Positions 21,139-31,277 of a stretch of 64,000 nucleotides of DNA are shown here, piece after piece. Within the stretch, counting starts at the first letter, position 1. Every line of letters starts with the position of its first letter. Both the position numbers and the translations under genes were made by a program. Under the pieces are notes generated by a model, which saw only the letters and a list, made by a program, of their open reading frames with translations, searched no databases and was not told the origin of the DNA. Source of the stretch: Isochrysis galbana (Eukaryota > Haptophyta > Isochrysidales > Isochrysidaceae); contig CM030939.1 in assembly GCA_018136815.1 (NCBI GenBank), forward strand, positions 4,767,419-4,831,418, in the 5' to 3' direction.

Positions 21139-22338
21139 TGTCGCATTCATCCTAGATGATGCGATTTCCAGGCTCTTGTTTCCAGGTCCTTCGCCGTGCG
21201 GCCACACGGTGAAGCTCAGGTACATCTAGGTTGGTAGGGTTCGTCCCTAGCGATCTAGAATTCGAGTTCTCGTTTCGTTCCTTCTAGCCTGTTTGTCAGG
21301 TCTAGATTCCAGGTTTCCTCCTTTCGGGTAATCTTTACCTAAAGGAGCCAGGTCGCCTGTCACTCGCTGCGCGCTTGTCTCAGGCTCTCGAGTTACCTTG
21401 TGAAGGCTTGTTTAGCTTCTTGCAAGGCTTGTTGTTTCTTGTTGGGTTCCGGTTCTTTCTTGGGACCTGCTGACTTTCGTTGTTGTCCAGGCCTGTTCTT
21501 CGTAGGTTCTGCTTGGCCTGGTTAGGGTTTCGTTGAATCCCCGCGTTCGGCGTTTGGCGTTGGCGTTCGGAAATTTCCTCTCACATTCCCTAGGTCCGCT
21601 ACCCTTGGCTTGTAGGTCCTTGCTTCTTTCTTCTCGGTCAAGGTTTTGGCGAGCGAGTCGGTTGCTCTATCCGCTCGAGATTTGAGGTTTAATTTGCTAT
21701 CTCCCCTTGGAGACCGGTGTAGGTTCGCTTCCTAGGTGAGGGAATCTTTCCCCTTGATGCAAGCTACATGCAAGCCTTGGCCCCTTTGGTGTTTCTTCCC
21801 CTTGGTTGCTACTCAGGGTTGTTCGTTAGAAGCGTCTAGAAGGTTCACGCTCAACGGCAAGATTTCCTCTGTCGTGAAGATATCTCGTTGCGATCTGTAT
21901 CCAAAGTGATCGCCGTGGTCGCGCGACAGGACGCTCCCCTTCGGACTCTCCGCTACGTGGGAAGTTACAACGGAGACACGCTCCGGCCGTCGCTGCGGAG
22001 TCTCTCTCTCTCTCGCTCTCTCTCTCCGTCTCTCGCGACGTGTTTGAGTTATCGGTGATTTGGGGTCGCGGTTGCTTGATAATTTGCTTGGTTTGGGTGA
22101 ATGATTCCGGTGTGTTCGTGAGTCGGTGTATCCTGTTGTTCTCAGCTCCGTTGCCCGTCGTTGTTCGCTGCGTCGCTGCACTCAAGCAGCCTAGGCTCCC
22201 TCCCTGAGGGAAGAGTTCTTTGTAGGTCTAACAATCTCTTACAACCCATCACACTAGGGCCGCTAGGAGCGCCTCGCCGCCCCATAGCCCTTCGTTCGCC
22301 GTTCGTTCCCCGTCCAGACACCCAAATGGGGTTGCCCG
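21139..22338 (+). repeat. 3' LTR of the complete chromovirus
   Basis: 1.2 kb, starting TGTCGCATTC after the GGGGGG polypurine run. It retains full-length short runs, unlike the 5' LTR. Beyond 22338 the sequence is host flank shared with 7785-8222. The preceding 387 bases (20752-21138) after the polyprotein stop have no recognisable gene. Confidence 0.9.
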
Positions 22339-22870
22339 ACCCAGTCCAGAATTTCATTCATCCGACTCCCGGTGGGGAGGAGGGCCAAAGCGCCGCGCTA
22401 GCCGCCGGTGCTGCTCGCGACGGAGTGGCTCAGAGCCCTCCGGCTCCGCTCGACTCGACAGGAGGAAGGGGCCGAGAGAGGGGTCGTACCCACCGCGAGC
22501 GGCGGCGGCGCGCAGACAGGCATGCTCCTCGAGGTCCTCGACGACTCGTCCCCCGCGAGCGAGATGTCGTCGGTAGAGAAGCCGAGCAGCTCGCCCTCGT
22601 CCACACCGACGCTCCACACGCAGCAGGGGTCCCCCAGCTCCATCCCGTTGCTCTTCCCGTCGCTGTCCGTGTCCGCGAGGCAGAGAGAGGTGGTCCACGC
22701 CCTGCCTTCGTCGCGGAAGGCGAATCGGAAGGCGGCGTGCGTCGGGTTGTTGACCTTGTGCCCCGTGTCCTTGCCGTTGACGCGGCCGTTGGGCACGAGC
22801 CGCTCGTAGCTCTCATAGCCGACCCATGGGACGACGGTCACCAGTGGGAGCGGCATGCCTCTCTCTCTCT
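22339..22870 (-). CDS. Temptin-like cysteine-rich domain protein, possibly split by the chromovirus
   Basis: From an ATG at 22856 the minus strand reads a temptin-type domain: YERLVPNG, an NGKDTGHKVNNP block, WTTSLCLADTDSDGKSNG and MELGDPCCVW. The acidic DTDSDGKSNG loop and the GDPCC pair are hallmarks of the temptin family, first known as secreted molluscan attractin-complex proteins and widespread as a domain in algal multi-domain proteins. The frame then runs into low-complexity Arg/Ser-rich sequence and stops, probably an intron or linker, about 15 bases before the 3' LTR. No signal peptide is visible at this ATG; an upstream exon may carry it, or the in-frame Met at 23003 may be used. 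The b561 segment beyond the element may be its C-terminal part. Confidence 0.65.
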
Positions 22871-22968
22871 TCGCACGCCCGGCCCAAAAAATATCTGACG
22901 AGCGAGGGGGGGGGGTTGCTCTCCGGCGGGGACGTCGTCTCGTCCGCTCTTTCGCGGAGACACGCCCT

Positions 22969-23349
22969 TCAAGAGATGTTTCCCTGTTTACTCCGTATTG
23001 CATCGTAAGCTTCCTCGACTACGTCATGATATTCTTTGTTTAGATTATGAATGTCACGAATAAATTTGCCGGCATATTCTTGAGAGTACTCACTGGTGAT
23101 CTCAATGAACAATTCTAGCTTCCGCTGCAGTTCGTATAGCCTATGTTTTGTGTTATTGCTACGTAGTGATAGCAGCTTCTTTTTATTGAATACCGGGCAG
23201 TAGTCTTCTAAGACTTTGTCGTATCTTTCCTGGAATTTTCGTAGCTGTTTTTTTAAGTGATCGCTAACTTCAGGTTTGGTAAGTACGCAGTTCTCGATAT
23301 GGGTTACGGGGCCCGTGGCTGGCTCCGCGCGAGGGGGGGGGGTGTGCAA
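22969..23349 (-). CDS. Unknown coiled-coil-like protein in AT-rich island
   Basis: 126 codons as read, Lys-, Glu- and Tyr-rich with heptad-like Leu/Ile spacing (VSDHLKKQLRKF, LYELQRKLELF, IRDIHNLNKEYHDVVEEAYD). Codons end in A or T far more often than in the surrounding genes. The first 15-20 residues (HTPPPRAEP) pass through a run of nine C and may be out of frame, so the true start could differ. It is divergent from the cystine-knot gene at 23397, with 47 bases between the two frames. No family recognised. The composition suggests recent transfer, for instance from a large DNA virus of algae, but nothing in the protein proves it. Confidence 0.5.
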   Translation of the reverse strand: MHTPPPRAEPATGPVTHIENCVLTKPEVSDHLKKQLRKFQERYDKVLEDYCPVFNKKKLLSLRSNNTKHRLYELQRKLELFIEITSEYSQEYAGKFIRDIHNLNKEYHDVVEEAYDAIRSKQGNIS

Positions 23350-23396
23350 GTGACCGCGCCCCTTTAAAATATTCTCACAGAGAACGTAAGTAGCAT
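23350..23396. promoter_or_regulatory. Divergent AT-rich spacer with TATA-like box
   Basis: The 47-base gap between two head-to-head ORFs contains CTTTAAAATATTCTC. A shared core promoter is likely if both are genes. This is inference from position and composition only. Confidence 0.35.
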
Positions 23397-24080
23397 ATGG
23401 CCGACAATAAAAGGGTCACCGACGCCCTTATAGGGAATGGGAAAAAAAGGCGCACGGACATACAAAGTCTTAAGGATATGAGCTTGGGTACTCTCAATGA
23501 CGAAGAATGGGAAAAGTTCATCACTGAAGTTGACGAAAACACCGTGATTATTCTCCTCGTCAACGCGTTGCAGGAAGACCAAGATTTCGAATTCCTAGTA
23601 GAATATATGTCTTTTTGGGACTCGAATGACGTACTGAAGAGCATCGATACTCTGAAGAATACATTGTTCAAGGCTGCTGCAGACCCTGTGATTAGTGTCG
23701 CAGGGGGGTTACTCTCACGACAATATTTACACGATGTCCAATTGACGAGGAAAAAGGCGAAGTTCTGGTTGGAAAATGCCAATAATGTAACACTTAACAA
23801 TAAAGATTACAGATGCAAGGATGTGGATGGAGAGTGTGCAAACGATGGAGACTGTTGTCACGATCTCGTGTGTTCCGACCAAAAGTGCCGTACCGTCACA
23901 CCGTGTGTCGAGAAAAGGGGGGGGTGCAGTTATGGCGACGAGTGCTGTGAAGGACTTGAGTGCAATGACGAGGGAGTGTGTGAGACGCCATGCCGCGAGC
24001 CAGGGTCGGTGTGCCAAAGTAACTCGGAGTGCTGTGGTGAATACACGTGTCGTAGTGGTACCCGCAGATCTGATGACTGA
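23397..24080 (+). CDS. Protein with three C-terminal cystine-knot-like repeats
   Basis: 227 codons. Residues 1-140 are acidic/helical with no recognised domain (DMSLGTLNDEEWEKFI, VIILLVNALQED). Residues 141-225 hold three cysteine repeats with the spacing C-x6-C-x5-CC-x4-C-x4/5-C: starting CKDVDGEC, CVEKRGGC and CREPGSVC, each with an internal CC pair. This pattern is that of inhibitor-cystine-knot folds, found in secreted peptides, inhibitors and some toxins, and in cysteine-rich domains of other proteins. No signal peptide is seen, which is unusual for disulphide-rich repeats. AT-richer codons than its neighbours and a short divergent spacer with ORF 22969-23349 (CCCCTTTAAAATATT, TATA-like, at about 23357). 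Function unknown; no toxicity is implied by the fold alone. Confidence 0.65.
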   Translation: MADNKRVTDALIGNGKKRRTDIQSLKDMSLGTLNDEEWEKFITEVDENTVIILLVNALQEDQDFEFLVEYMSFWDSNDVLKSIDTLKNTLFKAAADPVISVAGGLLSRQYLHDVQLTRKKAKFWLENANNVTLNNKDYRCKDVDGECANDGDCCHDLVCSDQKCRTVTPCVEKRGGCSYGDECCEGLECNDEGVCETPCREPGSVCQSNSECCGEYTCRSGTRRSDD

Positions 24081-24670
24081 TTGGCGAGCACGGAACAAAG
24101 TGAAAGGCGCTCACGTACCACGTCACATGCTTCCTGTTTATCCAATGACATTGAACAGTGGGGGGGTGCGTGCCCCCCTCGATGAAAAGAAAACGCGCGC
24201 ACTTCCAGCGGCCTCCTCGTCACGCATGACGTGGCCGCCCCAATCGCGCGTGATGGCCCGCAGCGAGCCAAGGCACCGCTCCACAAACGCGGGGACGCGA
24301 CCCTCCCAGTAGACGTTAGGTGTGGCACGGCACATGGAGAGCACTCCGAGGAGGGACGACGGCGGCGGATCCGTTGACTGCGGAGAGTACAACTCCATCG
24401 CCAAGCGGTGGACTCGCTCGGCAGGAGCGCCCTCATTGTGAGCTCGACCCGGTGTCCTGGGACCGAGCTTTTTTGTATTTGATGTTGCTGGGCCCTGGGG
24501 GTTCAATCTTTACGGGAGCTGAACCCGAATCGATAAGCGGCCTTTTGTTCTCAATCTTTACTTGGGGAGCTGAACACGAATCGACACCTTTTAGCAATTC
24601 TTGGAGGTGGGGAATTAATTCCGAATCGACAGCTTTGATTACGAGGGGTACCAAATGAAGGCAAACGACC
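24081..24670. other. No gene recognised; short imperfect tandem repeats
   Basis: Between about 24508 and 24635 the phrase TCAATCTTTAC...GGGAGCTGAACNCGAATCGA occurs twice, with a third weaker version (GGGGAATTAATTCCGAATCGA). The unit is about 45 bases. ORFs here are short and look random. Confidence 0.4.
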
Positions 24671-24753
24671 TGATGCGATTTCCATGCTCGTATTTCCGGG
24701 TTCATCGCCGTGCGGCCACACGGTGAAGCTCAGGCAGATCAAGGTTGGTAAAT
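24671..24753 (+). repeat. Diverged fragment of chromovirus LTR start
   Basis: GATGCGATTTCCATGCTCGT and GCCGTGCGGCCACACGGTGA match LTR bases about 20-110 (6605-6690), with around one difference in eight. The CCGTG...CACGG hairpin is fully kept. It may be a remnant of an older, related LTR. Confidence 0.6.
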
Positions 24754-24813
24754 AATAATAATAATATTCTTGAAGATGCCTACTAATTTTTTTTAAATTT
24801 TTTAACAAATTTT

Positions 24814-25045
24814 TATGGGTCGCGGCGCGGCAAAGGAACGGAACTAGCGCTAACTCAAGACAGGACTCCCTGCCGCGGCAAGCGCAAGCACCCTTCCCGC
24901 TTATGCCACCCAGCTCTTCACTAGCTTTCTATCTGCGCTAGCTGTAGCGCCCCTCCCTCCACACTCAAACAGCCCCCCACGCCAGGATCCTGTTCTGGTC
25001 TCGCAGGCAAGGGGGCCTCATGGTAATGGGAGGGAGAGCATGTCA
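24814..25045 (+). repeat. Dispersed repeat, copy 1 of about 230 bp
   Basis: Begins TTTATGGGTCGCGGCG and shares ACTCAAGACAGGACTCCCTG, CCAGCTCTTCACTAGCTTTC and CACGCCAGGATCCTGTT-like phrases with 42018-42245, at roughly 85 percent by eye. Non-coding, same orientation. No terminal repeats are obvious. Confidence 0.75.
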
Positions 25046-25522
25046 CATTGTCACATTGCACATTGCTGGCGGCAGCCCGGACGACTTGAGTGGGATGGGG
25101 CGCCGCGCGAGGCGCGCGCTCTGGCTGCCTTGGGCCCCTCGCCCCACGCGCGCACGCGCGGCATGCACGCCTTCGGCCTCGTGACAACGTGGCAAGGCCA
25201 CTAAAGGCTAAACAATAAATAAAGGGCTGAAGTGGCAGTCCTCAGGCTCCTCACCTTCGCCGCCGTCGCCGCCTCGTAGAACAGCGTCTTTCACCCGAGG
25301 ACGGTTGGAAGAGGCGCGCACTGGGCTTCCTTACAATAATCGGTTTGAGGAAGATTTCGGGAAGGCGACTTCTTAGAACTCCCTCCTGAATCCCTCTTTG
25401 AACCCTTTTTCATCTTTGCAAAACCCAAAATTTATTGACCTCGCATCTACAAGACAATCAATCACTTGTCCTTCGATTTGGCGGGAACGCAGCCCCGGCG
25501 GCCGGCCGGCGGCCGCGCACAT

Positions 25523-25540
<18 letters not shown>
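25046..25540. other. No gene recognised
   Basis: No supported ORF. GC-rich at the start, mixed afterwards. The run of C at 25523-25548 leads into the CT array. Confidence 0.4.
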
Positions 25541-25788
<248 letters not shown>

Positions 25789-26028
25789 ACCCTTTAGATA
25801 TCTTTCCTCCTCGTCGCTGCTCTCTCTTGCTCATGAAATCTGAATCTTCCCTTTTTATGTAGATCTCCTCGCTCTCTTCTTCATCTTTTTTTTGGGAGAA
25901 CAGAGTCCAAAATGTAAGGGAGGAAAGAGAAGAAGAGGGAGAAAGCCAGGGCGCAGTCCGCCTCAGCACTCGTTCTCTTCTCCTTGAAAGTCCCCTCCTC
26001 CTCTCCACGCCTCCACCCCTCTCACTCT

Positions 26029-26034
26029 CTCTCT

Positions 26035-26109
<75 letters not shown>

Positions 26110-26160
26110 CTCTCGCTCTCTCTCTCTCTCTCCTCTCTTTGCTCTCTCGGTCTCTTCTCT
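26029..26160 (+). repeat. Second (CT)n tract upstream of FEN1
   Basis: CT-rich tract with short interruptions, about 330 bases upstream of the FEN1 start. It could act as a pyrimidine-rich promoter element, but this is unproven. Confidence 0.9.
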
Positions 26161-26490
26161 CTCTTCTCCGTGCAGGTGAGAGGGATGCTGTGGCCTCTCG
26201 AGGAGAGAGAGGGAATGGACGCCAGCGGATCGAGAAGTACTCTTCCACGTGCAAGCACGTGCGCAGGCAGGCCGTGCGTAGCGCGGGCGGCCGTCTCCTA
26301 CAGCGGAAGATGGGAGGAAGCGGGCAGGCTGGCGGGATGAGGGCGGGGGAGGCGACATCTGCGAGTGGGCGGGGGCGTAGCTGAGAGGGGAGGAGGGAGA
26401 GAAGACGAGAGGGGGGGGGGGGGGCAACTCCACTCACGGGTGCCTTTTGCTTCGTCGTGCCTTGGATCTTCAGGCGGGTCACCTCGTGCC

Positions 26491-28304
26491 ATGGGTATCC
26501 ACGGCCTCTCAAAGCTCCTCAATGACAACGCGCCACGCTGTGTGAAGGAACACAAGATGGACTACTTTGCTGGCCGCAAGATTGCGGTCGATGCGTCAAT
26601 GCAAATCTACCAGTTCCTCATTGCTGTTCGTCAGGCTGGTGGTGAAGGACAGCTCACGAATGAGGCTGGTGAGGTCACCTCGCATCTGACCGGGATGCTC
26701 TACCGCACCATCCGCATGATGGAGGCCGGGATCAAGCCTGTATTTGTCTTTGATGGGAAGGCGCCGACCATGAAGAGCGGCGAGCTCGCCAAACGCAAGG
26801 AGAGGCAACAGGCGGCGGTAGTTGAACTTGCCAAGCTGCAAGAGGAAGGTGGCACGGCAGAGGACATTGAAAAGCAGCAGAAGCGCATTGTCCGTGCATC
26901 TCGGGAACAATCTGAGGAGGTAGGCGCACTATTGCTTATGCGCATGAGAGTCACAGTGCCGTGTCTGCCCCGCTGTTCCCCTTTCGCCACGCCCTAGATG
27001 TTCTCCTTGTTCCCTACCATGCAGGTCAAGACGCTGCTTACTCTCATGGGAGTCCCCGTCCTTGATGCGCCCTGCGAGGCAGAAGCAACATGTGCTGCAT
27101 TGGCCAAGGCAGATCTTGTGTACGCTACCGCTACCGAAGATATGGACGCGTTGACCTTTGCTACGCCGAAGCTGGTGAGTAGAAGAATGTTCGCACTGTG
27201 CGCACTGATAGCTCTCACGAAGTTTCTCGTGAGCAGTCTTGGATGCGCGATGCCTGGAGTCGCAACGAGCATTAGGATTTTGGTGAACGGCTTGTCAAGC
27301 CTTCCCAAATGCATCAAGTCAGGAGCATTGCCGCGACTTCTCGCCATTCATGCCCACCGCAGATCCGCAACTTGAACGCCGCGGAGGCTCGTAAGCTTCC
27401 GATTGTTGAGTTCGACCTGGAAGCGGCACTCGGGCCGGATGGGCTCAACCTCTCGATCGAGCAGTTTACGGACTTGTGCATCCTATGCGGTTGTGACTAC
27501 ACTTCGTCCATCAAGGGCATTGGGCCCGTGAAGGCACTCTCCCTCATCCGGGAGCACAACAAGTAGGCGGCACTGAGGCAACCGCGGGCGCTCATGCGAA
27601 CGAGTCATTGACGTGGCTCGGGTTGGCTGCACATGATCTCGGTAGTACAAGGGACAGAATCGGGATAGTCGGATGCCCGAACTAAGTTCTTATTCCTACC
27701 TTGAAATCGACGCATCCACGTGCCCCTTCCCCTTCTCCAGTCTTGAGGGTATTCTTGCTCACCTTCGAAAGAAGCACACGCCTGAGCAACTCAAGGAGAT
27801 GTTGCCCGATCCGTTCCCCTTCGAGGATGCCCGGCGACTTTTCAGAGAGGCTGAGGTAGTGGACGTTAGCACATGCTCTTTCAAGTGGGGAGAGCCAGAT
27901 GTGGAGGGACTGAAAAGGTAAGCCGTTGACACCACGCGCAATCTGCTCTCATTCGACTCATGCTCGCGCATGCCCGGTCCCAGATTATCGACACGCCACT
28001 AGAGGAACGCCATTTTCAGTACAGCGCGAATCGCGCCGTTGGCAAGCGCGTACTCATGAGCTTTAATGTCCCATGCCGCCCTCCTTCCTTCACTACCGCA
28101 TCCAGGTATCTCGTTGACGAGAAGCAATTTGCCGAGGAGCGCGTCGCCAAGGCGATCGAGCGCCTCAAGAAATGTAAAGGTAAACAAGCGCAAAATCGCC
28201 TCGAGGACTTTTTTGGAAAGGCCACCGTCATCCCTGCACAAAAGCGGAAACAGCCTGAGAAGAAAGGTGCCAAGGGGGCTGCTACTAAGAAGGGTAAGAA
28301 GTAG
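26491..28304 (+). CDS. FEN1: Flap endonuclease 1
   Basis: Structure-specific 5' nuclease that removes RNA-DNA flaps in Okazaki-fragment maturation and long-patch base excision repair. Five exons by GT-AG: 26491-26919, 27025-27174, 27363-27562, 27741-27917 and 28106-28304, giving about 385 residues (family about 380). Seen: [10 protein letters not shown] start with the mature Gly2; Asp34 in [33 protein letters not shown]; and a helix-hairpin-helix [13 protein letters not shown]. These carry the metal-binding acids of both sites. The C terminus holds a PCNA-binding PIP box (QNRLEDFF) and a Lys-rich tail. The joins give family-like protein ([26 protein letters not shown]). The exon 3/4 join, with donor AA|GTAGGC, is the least certain. 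Confidence 0.95.
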
Positions 28305-29558
28305 GCGTTGGGATCTCTTCTTTGAGCTGTTCGTGCCACAACGCGCTTGCACCGCCAGAAGCCGCGTCTTGATCACGATTTCCTCCTGCATTTTGGCGCG
28401 CGTCGCCTAGTGCCTAGTGCCCAGGGTTGGTTCAAGGCATGCGCGCTGAGAGGACTACGTATGTAATAGTAGTGTCATCTTGTGTCATTTTGTTGGTTGG
28501 GAACAACTCTGTTCGACGTTGATGTTTCGTTTGGAGCATGTTGTGGGGCGGTGTACCTGGAATCACCTGGACTCACTACATGCAGAGCCTGCGAAAATCT
28601 CTTTATCTGTGTGCATGCGGAGTGGGCACAACGCACGCGCGTTGCTCAGAAGCACAAGCATCAAGCATCGTACTTGCTCGCCATTGCCATGTGTCGGAGT
28701 GGAGCCGGATGGTGTGTGCAAGCTTAAGTATGGCGTAGGTTGTCTGAAGACAACATCCTCAACTTCATGGTCAGGTGGAAATGATCGTTTACAAGAGCAC
28801 ACTTTGGATTGTGGCTCGAATGGTCTGAATCAATTCCACATTCCACCTCGAACGGAGGGCGCTTCGTGCTCGGGGCCCAAATTTGGCTTCGGCGCTATGC
28901 GCCGTTCTTCAGCGCCTCGCACTTGCACCCAAATTTCGGTCAAAAATTCGATTTCGTCGGTCCACCCAAGTTTTGCAAAACATTTCGCGAAACTCTTGCC
29001 CGGGCCAAGCCGAGACCTCCCAGGTTCCAGGTCCCAGGGGCACGAAGCACGAAGCGTCACGTGCGCATGCACAAGCAATAGGCGCGCTCACGTTTGTTTT
29101 GCCACAACACCCAGCAGCTGGTCTGCCCCAGTCCAACCCTCGCACTTGGCCTGACGTAGTGCACGCGCCCCCCCTGTCCCTGCCCCCCCTCCCCCCCCCC
29201 CCCCCCCCAATACCAAAGACGACGGAATGAAGGGGGTAGTGTAGGGGAGTGAGTATACCGAGGTAAAGGCGATGGCGTGAGTCAGTACCGTGAGTACGTG
29301 TCCTTTGTCCTTTGTAGCTAGCGGTAGTAGCCTGAATCTTCAGATGTTTTATGTATATCATGAAGGATTTCTGACGTAGCCCCAACATAGACCCGAACAG
29401 AAGAGAGGGACCACAGCTTATGTGAAATCCTGGAAGATGATCAAAGCCATCATATAGAGTCTAATGACAGAAAGGCTATTTCAGGGGGCTTCTTTCTGAG
29501 CGCGGGGAATCCGAGCGAGCGAGCCCGCCGCCCGCGCACGTGGCTCGACATCCGCGCC
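28305..29558. other. No gene recognised
   Basis: Contains FEN1 3' flank, several short ORFs without family resemblance and a run of about 15 C near 29193-29208. One stretch (28860-29080) stays open in more than one frame, but its translations are not convincing. Confidence 0.35.
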
Positions 29559-30113
29559 ATGTCGAGCAGCGATGACGCCGATGCAGAGGTTGCCGAGGAC
29601 TGGCGGATCGCTAAGCTCTATGCGGCCGCTGACAAGGTCACGCCCGACGACTTTGCTCAGCTGCTCGATCAGCTGGGCACTGAAGGCGCCGTCGTAGCTG
29701 GCAGTATGATGCTTGACAGACTGGCAGCCCGTTCGCACTTTGTGGTGATGGCGCTGCTTGATGCCGACGACGGGTCACTGGCCGAATGCATCGAAAATCG
29801 CAGGGCGCTACTACGGGCCACTGTCAGGACCGGCGGGGATGGTGCTGGTGTTGCTCTCGTCGCGGCGATTGAGTCATGGGTGTGCTCCGAGCTGGAAGGC
29901 ACCCTTCGCGAGGTTGCAATCTCATCGTTCGATGATGCGCTCCGAGCGCTCTTCGAGTGGGACGTGGTGCAAGAAGAGGAGCTACGATCATGGCAGGCTG
30001 ACGAGCGCGCTGCGAGGCTGCTCAACGTTCCGCAGGGCGACGCCATCCGCATCCACGACCGCGGGAGGGTATTTTGCGAGTGGCTCGACAGAGGTGGTGA
30101 GGATGCAGAATGA
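29559..30113 (+). CDS. Short W2-domain (eIF5C-type) protein
   Basis: 184 codons. The C-terminal half reads like a W2/eIF5C fold: repeated helical blocks, an ALRALFEWDVVQEEELRSW block (aromatic and acidic box 1) and a final FCEWLDRGGEDAE (box 2). W2 domains end eIF5, eIF2B-epsilon, eIF4G relatives and BZW/5MP proteins, where they bind eIF2-beta and other initiation factors. This protein has only the W2 part. Either it is a stand-alone regulator, or the final exon of an eIF2B-epsilon or 5MP-type gene whose earlier exons I cannot find upstream. The ATG at 29559 is in the context GCGCCATGT, and no acceptor site is needed to explain it. Confidence 0.65.
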   Translation: MSSSDDADAEVAEDWRIAKLYAAADKVTPDDFAQLLDQLGTEGAVVAGSMMLDRLAARSHFVVMALLDADDGSLAECIENRRALLRATVRTGGDGAGVALVAAIESWVCSELEGTLREVAISSFDDALRALFEWDVVQEEELRSWQADERAARLLNVPQGDAIRIHDRGRVFCEWLDRGGEDAE

Positions 30114-31277
30114 GGGTAGAGAGTGAGCCGTGAGTCGGTGAGTAATGTGGAGATTAGAGCTGCAATGGGCGTGTAAAGAGAGATATTGGAAGAAAAGGGA
30201 AGAGTAAGGAAGCGCGCTGTGGTTCATAGGGGCGCGCATAATATGCACAGGGTAGCGTGTAGCCCGCTCCATGGCCTCGGTTGGTGTCTAGTGTCCGGTG
30301 CTACATGCTACTGCTACTGGCCTACGCTACTACTAGAACTACTACTAGCGCAGGTGGATTTGGTTAGAGCTAGGGCTCGATGCAGGCTGCGAGAGTAGGT
30401 ATAGATTGTTGGCTGTGAATAATTTGGCTCTGGCCCTTTAGTTGACTTGACTACACGCACGCAACACTGGACACTGGACAGCGGGCACCCGTGGAAAAAC
30501 GAAAAGAAGAGCAACAAGAAAGAGAAAGGCAAAAAAGCAGGCAGCAGGTAGGTAGCTTCGCAGCTTGCGTCCATGTTGCATTGGTACCTGTTGTTCGCGG
30601 ACTGTGACTGGTGTGTCGGTGGCTGGGCCTGGCTGTGGTTGGAGTAGTGGTGCTGTGTCTGGTGTGAGACTGTGTGTGGGAGTGTGGGGACTGCGAGTGT
30701 GGAGTGAGGGCGTTCGGGGGTTCGGCGTGACATGAAGAGTACCAATCCTCAACTTGCATGGTGACACACGGCGGACGGGGACGCACAGGGAGGACAGAAG
30801 GACAAGGAGACAGAGAGTGATCGGAGCGCTGGCGCTGAGAAACACAAAGACGAAGGAAGATAGACACAGGGGAAAAGGGGGGGCGGAAAACTATAGGAAC
30901 AGCGAAAGGATAGAAGATATGGACGAAGGGAACGGGGCACTGGCGGGTCGGGGAGGGGGGGGGGACGCGGGAGGACCCCCGACCCCGCTGGCCAAGGAAA
31001 CAAAGGGAGGACCGGGGTTACCAGGGAAAGCGCAAGGGAGGGATCTCGGCTGCATGCGGGCGTGGAGAGAGGGAAGAGAGGGAAGGGCGGGGCGCTCGGA
31101 GGGGAGACACGTTCTAAGAATAGAGCGCGTCGTGGGGCATGGAGGGCGTTCGCGCGCTCCCCCTAACCCCCTAACGCAACAGTACCGTTTGCTGTTCCGT
31201 CCAGCGACCTTGATAATGAAAAATAATTGAGCATTATAGTACCACTACCACTACGTACTGCCACCAGCCCAGGTCGC
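30114..31277. other. No gene recognised
   Basis: Low-complexity purine-rich stretches (30840-31120) and short ORFs without family resemblance. Nothing supported. Confidence 0.4.

Larger units (their letters stand above)
12865..22338 (+). mobile_element. Complete Ty3/gypsy chromovirus with two LTRs (about 9.5 kb)
   Basis: 5' LTR at 12865-14053, polyprotein about 14041-20751, non-coding 3' spacer, polypurine run GGGGGG at 21133-21138, 3' LTR at 21139-22338. Apart from one-base losses in the 5' LTR, the two LTRs differ by about one substitution (C versus T near 22286), so the insertion looks very young. No clean target-site duplication abuts both LTRs. GGGGAGG lies directly before the 5' LTR (12858-12864) and recurs at 22374-22380, 36 bases past the end of LTR similarity. 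The element lies in the same orientation as its other copy and antiparallel to the host temptin and b561 segments. Confidence 0.92.

Noticed and set aside
23397-24080. Calling the cystine-knot-like protein a toxin
   Set aside because: The cysteine spacing fits several harmless families, there is no signal peptide, and nothing else supports toxicity.
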